Positions 15,045 to 21,184 of a DNA stretch of 24,270 nucleotides are shown here, one piece after another. The stretch comes from an uncultured Collinsella sp. Its GTDB lineage: Bacteria > Actinomycetota > Coriobacteriia > Coriobacteriales > Coriobacteriaceae. A program made the position numbers and the translations under genes. Where the stretch lies: contig UQUL01000028.1 of the NCBI GenBank assembly GCA_900544235.1, positions 1 to 24,270 of the forward strand, given 5' to 3'. The notes under the pieces were generated by a model. It saw only the letters and a list, made by a program, of their open reading frames with translations. It did not search any database and was not told the origin of the DNA. Every line of letters begins with the position of its first letter. The stretch's first letter is position 1.

Positions 15045-16127
15045 CTATCGCACGAAGTACCAGGGGCTTTCCTGCACGGTGGGCTCCAGCGCAATGCCCG
15101 TGCGCTCCTTAAACAGATCCATGTCCTGAGATTTTTCGGTCCACCACGCGTTGGGCTTAAAGGTCATGCTCTCAACAACATGACCGACAAACACACTGTT
15201 GCGCAGCTTGGAGAAGTCGGTGTTCATAATCAGGATGGACGCGAGCACCAGCACGATGCCCAGGACTTTGATCACTCCGGCGGGCTCGGCATAGACACCA
15301 ATGCCCACCAGTACGGTGACGACCGTCTCGAAAGACATTACGACGGGAACTTTCGATGTCTCGAGCCCCATGGACAGACCCTGCATATATAAGATGTAAG
15401 CCACGGCTGTGGGGATGAGTCCAAAGCCAAGGAACAGCAGCAGCAGCTGTGGCGACATTGCCGCGGCGACATCCGGCCACGGAGCCGCGATAGCCGCCAT
15501 AACCGCACCGCCAAAAACAAAGCCCCAAAACGTGACAGCCAGCGGGTGGACCGTCTTGGTTGCTATCCGGCTAAACACCGCGAGCGACGCACCACAAAGG
15601 CCTGCAATCACGCCCGACGTGACGCCCCAAACCGAAAAATGAAAACCGGAAAGGTCGCCATTGGTCACCGCAAGCACGCAGCCAACGATGTTAAAGACAA
15701 TGGCAACGAGCTTGTTGGGGGTCACGTCCTCGCGATAAAGCACGCGGCCGAGCATGACGCCAAACACCGGCGAGGTGTAGAGCAGCACCGAGGCCGTAGA
15801 CATACCCACCTCGCGCATGCACTCGTAATAGCAGGTGTTGGCGGCGGCTAAACCGACGATACCGACAAGCGCGCAGGGGACGAGCTCTTTGGGGCTTGCC
15901 TTGAATAGCGTCAGGGGACCCTGAGCCACGGTAGACCCCTCACCCGGACGGCAGCCCATAAACATCAGGACCGGCGCCAAGATAAGCGCTCCGACCAACA
16001 AGCGAAAGGCCGCCATGCTCTGAGACGAAACGCCCATGGCCGCAATGCCGTTTACAAAGATTCCGATGCTGCCCCACATAAGCGCGGCGATCAGCACCAG
16101 CACATAGCCCAGATTGCTTTTCTTCAA
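15045..16127 (-). CDS. EamA/DMT-superfamily transporter
   Basis: This protein of about 360 residues has ten predicted membrane helices in two EamA halves (about 5-150 and 160-300). The DMT superfamily exports amino acids, amines and other small molecules. GAGGAGG lies 5 bases before a TTG at 16127 that starts MKKSNLGYVLV just before the first helix; the upstream GTG at 16163 has no ribosome site, so I prefer TTG. After the tenth helix there is an unusual soluble tail of about 57 residues, with several Trp/Tyr residues. A near match (12 of 13) to the ACGT-N5-ACGT operator overlaps a TATAAC -10 box 40 bases upstream, suggesting shared control with the PTS operon and a possible role in exporting the amine released by deglycation. 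The substrate is unknown. Confidence 0.85.
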   Translation of the reverse strand: MKKSNLGYVLVLIAALMWGSIGIFVNGIAAMGVSSQSMAAFRLLVGALILAPVLMFMGCRPGEGSTVAQGPLTLFKASPKELVPCALVGIVGLAAANTCYYECMREVGMSTASVLLYTSPVFGVMLGRVLYREDVTPNKLVAIVFNIVGCVLAVTNGDLSGFHFSVWGVTSGVIAGLCGASLAVFSRIATKTVHPLAVTFWGFVFGGAVMAAIAAPWPDVAAAMSPQLLLLFLGFGLIPTAVAYILYMQGLSMGLETSKVPVVMSFETVVTVLVGIGVYAEPAGVIKVLGIVLVLASILIMNTDFSKLRNSVFVGHVVESMTFKPNAWWTEKSQDMDLFKERTGIALEPTVQESPWYFVR

Positions 16128-16166
16128 CGCAGCCTCCTCGGTATTGTTTCCAATATGTTTCACACT

Positions 16167-16195
16167 ACGTTATAGTCGTTATATACATTTTTCAA
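16167..16195 (-). promoter_or_regulatory. Promoter and degenerate ACGT-N5-ACGT site of the EamA gene
   Basis: The minus strand has TTGAAA (16195-16190), a 15-base spacer and TATAAC (16174-16169). The plus-strand word ACGT-TATAG-TCGT at 16167-16179 is one base from the palindrome at 8746 and 14895 and overlaps the -10 box. Confidence 0.45.
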
Positions 16196-16219
16196 GACAT
16201 AAATCGGCGAGCGGAAAAG

Positions 16220-16303
16220 TGATCCGCTGGGGACGGAGGAAAACGGATCACTGAGGGGCTGGTCTGAGTCAGTGATCCGTTTTCCTCCGTCCCCAGCGGA
16301 TCA
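16220..16303. repeat. REPIN-like double palindrome with 35-bp perfect arms
   Basis: Bases 16220-16254 and 16269-16303 are perfect inverted repeats of 35 bases around a 14-base loop. Each arm is itself a small hairpin (TGATCCG...CGGATCA) with the loop word CTGGGGACGGAGG. Two inverted short palindromes in tandem is the layout of a REPIN. It lies between the EamA promoter and SIS 3. Confidence 0.8.
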
Positions 16304-16310
16304 TTTGGCG

Positions 16311-16375
16311 GTTGCGGTGAAATAGTTCCTAAATAGAGGCTTCAAGCCCCCAAACAGGAACTATTCCACCGCAAC
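16311..16375. repeat. TTGCGGTG/CACCGCAA hairpin with 20-bp arms
   Basis: Bases 16311-16330 and 16356-16375 are inverted repeats with one mismatch around a 25-base loop that contains a smaller GGCTT/AAGCC pair. It lies 36 bases beyond the SIS 3 stop on the minus strand and could end that transcript, but it has no T run. Related end words occur near 10242-10283. Confidence 0.65.
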
Positions 16376-16411
16376 TTATGAGGACATCGAGCTGTTAGGC
16401 CGCTCTATCCC

Positions 16412-17404
16412 CTAGTAGTCCAGCTTCCACATGTAGCGGCGCGTCATGTAGTCCTTGTGGGTGACGGCAGAGAGCGCGCGCATGTACACGTTGTTGAGAA
16501 TCGGGGCAAAGATCAGGTGGTTGAAGTACTCGCTCACGCTGTCCTTGATGTCGTTGAGGCCGAGCTCCTTGGCGTCGAGCTGATAGACGCGCTCGCCACC
16601 GTACTGGTTGACGAAGCGGATGCCGCGCTCGTCGTTGCAGCGGCTGCGGCCGACGCTGATGAGCTGGAACAGCGAGGTGCGCTTGTCCAGGATCTCGAAG
16701 GGACCATGGAAGAAGTCGCAGGTGTTGATGGTGCAGGAGTCGATCTGCAACATCTCCTGCACGTTGCAGATGCTAAAGACGTAGGCGGCACCAAAGAGCG
16801 GACCCTGAGCCATCACGTTGATGCAGGGCTTGTCGGCGTTCTGCTCGGCCCACTTGGCAGCAAGCGGACGGGTGTACTCGACGGCCTTGCGATAGATGGG
16901 GTCGACCAAGTCGAAGGCGGCCATAGCGGTCTCGTACTCGGCATAGCCCTCGGTCTGCTGCGTAAGCTCCATGGCGATCATGGTCACGACGGCGGAGTTG
17001 GTGCGGCCCATGCAGGACTCGTCGACGGCCAGGCTGTCATACTGGATCTTGTAGTCGCAGACCTCGGTGAGGCCGGACTCGTCGACATAGATGGCGATGG
17101 TGCTGGCGCCATGGTCCTTGGCGACCTGGGCGGCGACGATGGTCTCCTTGGTGCCGCGCATGGACACGACGACGGCCAAGGTGCTCTCGTTGACATAGGC
17201 GGGCGTGGCGTGCACGAACTCGTTGCTGGTGTAGCTGGAGCTCACGACCTGCGTGGCCTCGTGCTCCATAAAGTACTGGGCAGGATAGTTGCCACCGTTG
17301 GATCCGCCGGCGCCAATCCACACGACGCGCTTGATGCCGCCCTTGTCTGCTTTGTCAGCCAAAACCTGGGAAACGACATCCTTAACCTGTTCCTGAGTAG
17401 TCAT
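16412..17404 (-). CDS. SIS-domain sugar-phosphate deglycase 3 (FrlB-like)
   Basis: The 330-residue protein is a third paralogue with two SIS domains. The first has GAGGSN (31-36); its phosphate loop reads VSMRGTKET (80-88), so the usual Ser-x-Ser-Gly is altered to Ser-Met-Arg-Gly. Glu217 (VQEMLQ) and His233 (CDFFHGPFE) keep the 16-residue spacing, but the Gly-Glu before the His motif is Cys-Asp. Thus the putative catalytic pair is intact while the phosphate and substrate loops differ from SIS 1 and SIS 2, which suggests a different glycated substrate. All three paralogues end with a similar RRYM-x-K/E-x-x-Y motif. GAAAGG lies 11 bases before the ATG at 17404. The gene is divergent from gntR3, and both sides of the gap carry the same direct-repeat motif. 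Confidence 0.83.
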   Translation of the reverse strand: MTTQEQVKDVVSQVLADKADKGGIKRVVWIGAGGSNGGNYPAQYFMEHEATQVVSSSYTSNEFVHATPAYVNESTLAVVVSMRGTKETIVAAQVAKDHGASTIAIYVDESGLTEVCDYKIQYDSLAVDESCMGRTNSAVVTMIAMELTQQTEGYAEYETAMAAFDLVDPIYRKAVEYTRPLAAKWAEQNADKPCINVMAQGPLFGAAYVFSICNVQEMLQIDSCTINTCDFFHGPFEILDKRTSLFQLISVGRSRCNDERGIRFVNQYGGERVYQLDAKELGLNDIKDSVSEYFNHLIFAPILNNVYMRALSAVTHKDYMTRRYMWKLDY

Positions 17405-17444
17405 CGTGCATCAGCCTTTCTTCTCGTTTGATGCTCTCGATGGA

Positions 17445-17464
17445 ATACAAGTTACATACATGTT
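17445..17464. promoter_or_regulatory. Candidate operator on the SIS 3 side of the divergent gap
   Basis: ATACAAGTT (17445-17453) and ATACATGTT (17456-17464) form a direct repeat at 11-bp period, about 40 bases upstream of the SIS 3 ATG. The same layout recurs at 17584-17603. Confidence 0.55.
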
Positions 17465-17552
17465 TTGGTTATGTCGACTAGTTGTATGCTATATTTGTCT
17501 TAGAAATATCGCTGATGCGGTTTGTGATAACTGGCTACCAGCGGTTTTGTTA

Positions 17553-17580
17553 TTGTATTGAATACATGCTTGATTAGATT
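17553..17580 (+). promoter_or_regulatory. Candidate gntR3 promoter
   Basis: TTGTAT (17553-17558), a 16-base spacer and TAGATT (17575-17580) would start transcription near 17587, inside the operator at 17584-17603. The small palindrome TGTATTGAATACA overlaps the -35 end. Weak match to consensus. Confidence 0.35.
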
Positions 17581-17583
17581 CGC

Positions 17584-17603
17584 ATACAGGTTAGATACAG
17601 GTT
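17584..17603. promoter_or_regulatory. Candidate operator on the gntR3 side of the divergent gap
   Basis: ATACAGGTT at 17584-17592 and again at 17595-17603 form a perfect direct repeat at 11-bp period, ending 6 bases before the gntR3 ATG. The AGG within it is also the only ribosome-site-like sequence, so binding or starts may compete. Confidence 0.55.
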
Positions 17604-17609
17604 GGCAAT

Positions 17610-18332
17610 ATGAGCGTCTCATCCAAAAAGAAACTGGCCCAATACGAGCGCTTGGCGGGCATGCTGCGCGACCGCATCGCCTCCGGCGTCTACGCGCGCG
17701 AAGACAAGCTGCCGTCCGAGATGGAGCTCATGGACGAATCGGGGCTGTCGCGCAGCACCGTGCGCCACGCCCTTAAGGTGCTCGTTGATGAGGGCCTGGT
17801 GCGCACCGAGCGCGGGCGTGGCGCCTTTGTGGCCGACACGCCGGCGCTCCACGAGAACAACCTGGTGTTTTCGAGCTATACGGCGCAGGTCCAGGGTCAG
17901 GGCATGAAGCCCACCACGCGCACGGTGGACTCGGGCTTTACCAAGGCGGGCGGCAGCATAGCCAAGTTCTTTGATGCCGCCGTGGGCAGCAAGCTCGTCA
18001 AACTTGTCCGTCTGCGTTATCTGGACGATGCGCCACTGTGCCTGGAGACCACCTATCTACCACCGAGCTTTGAAGCACTCATCGACCGCGATATCAACGG
18101 TTCGCTCTACGCCACGCTGCGCCAGGAATTCCATCGCGCGCCGGCACAGGGACATAAGACCTTTGAGGTGTGCTATGCCTCGCAAAACGAGGCGTTTTTG
18201 CTCAACGTTGAGCGTGGGCAGGCGCTGATCCTGATCACCGACTACGTCTACGACACCGACGGCCGCCCGCTCCATGTCTCCAAGCGCATCCAGCGCACCG
18301 ACCGCGCCAAATACACCGAGCCCATCGGCTAA
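17610..18332 (+). CDS. GntR-family transcription regulator with UTRA domain (3)
   Basis: The 240-residue protein has a winged helix at about 10-75 (LPSEMELMDESGLSRSTVRHA, wing GRGAFV) and a UTRA domain at about 90-235 (GSKLVKLVRLRYLDDAPLCLETTYLP is the typical core, residues about 125-150). It is divergent from SIS 3 and shares a 205-base gap with direct repeats at both ends, so it probably represses SIS 3 and itself. It is more distant from GntR 1 and 2 than those are from each other: STVRHALKVL replaces RITVRRAxEEL, in line with a different operator. The ribosome site is weak (AGG 8-9 bases before the ATG), typical of a lowly made regulator. Confidence 0.9.
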   Translation: MSVSSKKKLAQYERLAGMLRDRIASGVYAREDKLPSEMELMDESGLSRSTVRHALKVLVDEGLVRTERGRGAFVADTPALHENNLVFSSYTAQVQGQGMKPTTRTVDSGFTKAGGSIAKFFDAAVGSKLVKLVRLRYLDDAPLCLETTYLPPSFEALIDRDINGSLYATLRQEFHRAPAQGHKTFEVCYASQNEAFLLNVERGQALILITDYVYDTDGRPLHVSKRIQRTDRAKYTEPIG

Positions 18333-18340
18333 CCAACACC

Positions 18341-18381
18341 AAAACCACCACAAAGGGGACAGGCACCTTTGTGGTGGTTTT
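18341..18381. terminator. Bidirectional terminator between gntR3 and the GNAT gene
   Basis: Perfect 16-bp arms (18341-18356 and 18366-18381), A-rich on the left and ending TTTT on the right, surround the loop GGACAGGCA. The convergent genes end on either side, the GNAT stop codon being at its very edge. The loop word also places it in the GGGAC hairpin set. Confidence 0.85.
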
Positions 18382-18961
18382 AGGCGAGGAGGTCGGGGAA
18401 CCAGGTTGGCTTAGGTTGGTTAGGGACGCGCTCGGCCAAGACCAACTCCATCCAGCACATGTCGTACCAGCGGCCGAACTTTTGGGCACAGCGGTCGAAG
18501 GCGCCCACCAGGCGATACCCCATATGGGCATGGAAATCCTGACTGTTATGCGTCAGATATTCGTCGTCCTTGTCGTGCGGCACGGCAATGAGCGCGCACA
18601 TGTTGGTGATGCCCATCGCGATCAGACATTGCTTGAGCGCGTCGTGCAGCTTGCGGCCCAACCCGCCGTGGCGCACGTCGCGCGCCAGGTAGATCGACGT
18701 CTCGACCGACCAGTCGTATGCCTCGCGGCTGTTAAGCGGACTCGCATAGGCATAGCCTACCGGATGCCCGTCCAGCTCCATCACCAAATACGGATAGCGC
18801 TTGAGCGTACGCTCGATGCGCCCGGCGAACTCCTCAACGCTCGGCACCTCGTATTCGCAGGTAATCGCCGTCTGGCGCACATACGGCTCATAGATAGCAA
18901 GCAACGCCGGCGCATCATCGGGCGTCGCCAGGCGAATCGTCGGCTCGGACATCTCGGTCAT
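18380..18961 (-). CDS. GNAT-family N-acetyltransferase (phosphinothricin acetyltransferase-like)
   Basis: The 193-residue protein has the GNAT fold: an N-terminal IRLATPDDAPALLAIYEPYV, CoA-binding loop RHGGLGRKLHDAL (about 95-107), and NMCALIAVPHDKDD followed by HAHMGYRLVGAFDRCAQKFGRWYDMCWMEL, shown as the 145-175 region, typical of the PAT/YncA subfamily that acetylates small amines or amino-acid analogues. The start ATG at 18961 has GAGAAGG close upstream; the ATG at 18952 is possible. It is monocistronic, with a terminator hairpin on each side. The substrate is unknown. Confidence 0.85.
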   Translation of the reverse strand: MTEMSEPTIRLATPDDAPALLAIYEPYVRQTAITCEYEVPSVEEFAGRIERTLKRYPYLVMELDGHPVGYAYASPLNSREAYDWSVETSIYLARDVRHGGLGRKLHDALKQCLIAMGITNMCALIAVPHDKDDEYLTHNSQDFHAHMGYRLVGAFDRCAQKFGRWYDMCWMELVLAERVPNQPKPTWFPDLLA

Positions 18962-18982
18962 ACAACCCTTCTCCCCAAAAGC

Positions 18983-19020
18983 AAAGGCCGCCCTGCGCCA
19001 AGCCCAGGCGCAGGGCGGCC
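18983..19020 (-). terminator. Terminator of the threonine-aldolase-like gene
   Basis: A 14-bp GC-rich perfect stem (18986-18999 with 19007-19020) closes a 7-base loop and is followed on the minus strand by TTTGCTTTTGG. It lies 18 bases beyond the stop codon at 19039. Confidence 0.85.
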
Positions 19021-19038
19021 CCTTGTCATTACATCAGG

Positions 19039-20064
19039 CTACAGGACAGCCGCCAACGCGTCGATATCCTCCTGCGTCGTGGCCCAGCTGGTGCAAAAGC
19101 GCACCACTGTGTGGGTCTCGTCGTACTTTTCCCAGTACTCGATCGAGGCATGCTCGCGAATGCGGGCCATGTCTTCGTTGGGCAGAATCACGAACTGCTG
19201 GTTGGTCGGCGTCTCCAAGAAGAACTGGTAGCCGCGCTCGTGCAGCACGCGACGCAGCGCCTGAGCGGTCTCAATCGCCTGGCGACCAATCTCATAATAC
19301 AGGCCATCGGTAAAGAGTGCCTCAAACTGGACGCCCGTCAGGCGACCCTTGGCCAACAGCGCGCCGTGCTGCTTAATGCGCGGAATAGGATGCGCCGGAG
19401 CATGCATGCCGCAAAACACCACGGCCTCGCCGCACAGAGCGCCGCACTTGGTGCCACCGATGTAGAACACGTCGCACAGCTGCGCCAGCTCGGGCAGGGT
19501 AATGTCGCACTCATCGGCCGCCAGCGCATAGGCCAGGCGAGCACCGTCCACAAACAGCGGAATCTCATGCTTCTGGCACACCGCGTGAATCGCCGCGAGC
19601 TCGGCCTTGGAGTACAGCGTGCCGTACTCGGTCGATAGGCTCACGTACACGGCACCTGGGAACACCGTGTGCTCGTAGCTCTCGTTTTCGTAGAACACCT
19701 GGATATAGTTCTCGAGATCCTCGGCGTGCATCTTGCCCTCGTAGCCGGGGATGGTGAGCACCTTGTGGCCGCCAAACTCGATGGCGCCCGCCTCGTGGCA
19801 GGCGACGTGGCCAGTCTCGGCAGCAACAACGCCCTCGTAGGGCGCGAGCAGCATGTCAATCACCGTCGCGTTGGCCTGCGTGCCGCCCACCAGAAAAAAC
19901 ACGTCGGCATCGGGGGCCTGGCAAGTCTCGCGAATAAGCTGCTTGGCACGCTCGGTGTGCGCATCGGTACCGTAGCCGGGCTGCGGCTCCATGTTGGTGT
20001 CGACGAGTGCCTGCAGCACTGCCGGATGTGCGCCGTGGGAATAGTCGTTGTTAAATGCGAGCAT
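19039..20064 (-). CDS. Low-specificity L-threonine aldolase-like PLP enzyme
   Basis: The 341-residue protein is a fold-type I PLP enzyme of the beta-eliminating lyase/threonine aldolase family, which splits L-threonine (and allo-threonine) into glycine and acetaldehyde. Visible are the N-terminal NNDYSHGAHP, GGTQANATV (60-68), the PLP-stacking His in ETGHVACHEAGA (about 86), Asp173 in FVDGARLAYA, and the Schiff-base Lys206 in YIGGTKCGALCGE. Length fits the family. GAGAGGA lies before the ATG at 20064. The PAP2 gene ends 45 bases upstream on the same strand, so the two may share a transcript, though no functional link is evident. Confidence 0.9.
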   Translation of the reverse strand: MLAFNNDYSHGAHPAVLQALVDTNMEPQPGYGTDAHTERAKQLIRETCQAPDADVFFLVGGTQANATVIDMLLAPYEGVVAAETGHVACHEAGAIEFGGHKVLTIPGYEGKMHAEDLENYIQVFYENESYEHTVFPGAVYVSLSTEYGTLYSKAELAAIHAVCQKHEIPLFVDGARLAYALAADECDITLPELAQLCDVFYIGGTKCGALCGEAVVFCGMHAPAHPIPRIKQHGALLAKGRLTGVQFEALFTDGLYYEIGRQAIETAQALRRVLHERGYQFFLETPTNQQFVILPNEDMARIREHASIEYWEKYDETHTVVRFCTSWATTQEDIDALAAVL

Positions 20065-20109
20065 GGCAATCCTCTCTTACCGGATATCGGCCAGATGATT
20101 CAAACGGAG

Positions 20110-20973
20110 CTATTGTACGCCGTTGGGATAGGCAACGCGCGCGGCAAGGCACTCAAGCGCCAGCACCAGGGCAAAGCCGCAGCTCACGTCACTCAAAAAG
20201 TGTGCTCCAATCACGATACGGCCAAAGGCGACGAGCGCCGCGACCACAGCCGCCGTCCAAAAGACCACGCGGCGGCGCGACGGCTTTTCCTTAAAGGCCG
20301 CTGCGGGAAGCCCGGCGAGCATAAGGCCGATCGCCGCGTGCGCCGTGTGTCCGCTCGCAAACGACTTGAAGCCGTCCTTGATCACGCCAGCGGCAATATA
20401 GGCCCACTTGTCGGGGTTGCCGATCACCCACCACGGCTGAAAATTGAGCCCTGGCGTGACCTCGATCACGCGCATGCGCGGGCGCGACCACAGCGGTTTG
20501 ACGATCACGTTGAGGATAATGGCCTGAGCGACCCACACAGCAAGTACCATCAACGCCCAGCGCGTAAGCTCGTCGGACTCGGTCGCGCGCGTGAGGCGAT
20601 AGACGATAAGGTTGGCGGCGATCACCAGCACAAACGTCAGCACTAACTGAACAGCGATGAGTTTGCCGCCAACCTTCAGGGACGAGACGATCTCGTAGCC
20701 GGCCAGGCCAACGTTGACGAGGATGCCGAGCACGGCGAGCCATTTGCTCCCCCCGGAGTCGGGACGCACCGCGCGCACGAGCATGACGCCCGCGACGCTC
20801 GCCGTCAGCTCGAACGGTAGCTCGCCGGCAGCCTCGATAAAGCGGCCGTACATGCTGCCGATATTGAACAGCGCGCTCGAAATCTGATAATCGAAGAAGC
20901 TGCCCACGCCCAGACAAAGGCACAGGACAACCGCGATAATGGCGACATCTTTCTTATAGATGTATCCGAACAT
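20110..20973 (-). CDS. PAP2-family membrane phosphatase
   Basis: The 287-residue membrane protein is of the type 2 phosphatidic acid phosphatase family, which dephosphorylates lipid phosphates such as phosphatidate or undecaprenyl diphosphate. The three motifs are KPLWSRPR (Lys159, Arg164), FASGHTAH (Ser207, His209) and GRIVIGAHFLSDV (Arg252, His258, Asp262), between about six hydrophobic helices. I chose the ATG at 20973, where GAAAGGA lies 5-6 bases upstream and the first helix follows soon after; an in-frame extension to 21204 would read through the structured intergenic element and overlap the end of mfd. Which lipid it acts on cannot be said. Confidence 0.88.
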   Translation of the reverse strand: MFGYIYKKDVAIIAVVLCLCLGVGSFFDYQISSALFNIGSMYGRFIEAAGELPFELTASVAGVMLVRAVRPDSGGSKWLAVLGILVNVGLAGYEIVSSLKVGGKLIAVQLVLTFVLVIAANLIVYRLTRATESDELTRWALMVLAVWVAQAIILNVIVKPLWSRPRMRVIEVTPGLNFQPWWVIGNPDKWAYIAAGVIKDGFKSFASGHTAHAAIGLMLAGLPAAAFKEKPSRRRVVFWTAAVVAALVAFGRIVIGAHFLSDVSCGFALVLALECLAARVAYPNGVQ

Positions 20974-21065
20974 GCTTTCCTTTCGATCGGGCGAAGGGTC
21001 GACCCGCAACGTGGTGGGGCAAAGATAGCTTTGTCCCATAAATACCCTTACAGGTTGAGCATAAG

Positions 21066-21183
21066 TGAGCGAAAACGTTCCATTTGTGGCAAGGTGGCCC
21101 GAAGGAGGAGGGAAGCGTACTTGCGTACGCGACCGACGAGTGAGGGTCAGATTGCCCAAATGGGGCGTTTGCAGCGTCGACCC
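21066..21183. other. Structured intergenic element after mfd
   Basis: CCATTTGTGGCAA (about 21080-21092) and TTGCCCAAATGG (about 21152-21163) are inverted repeats with a single bulge, enclosing GCGTACTTGCGTACGC (about 21115-21130), itself a small hairpin. The layout suggests a branched RNA on the mfd 3' side or another interspersed repeat. The end word CGTTTGCAGCGTCG recurs near 7891. Confidence 0.45.
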
Positions 21184-21184
21184 G

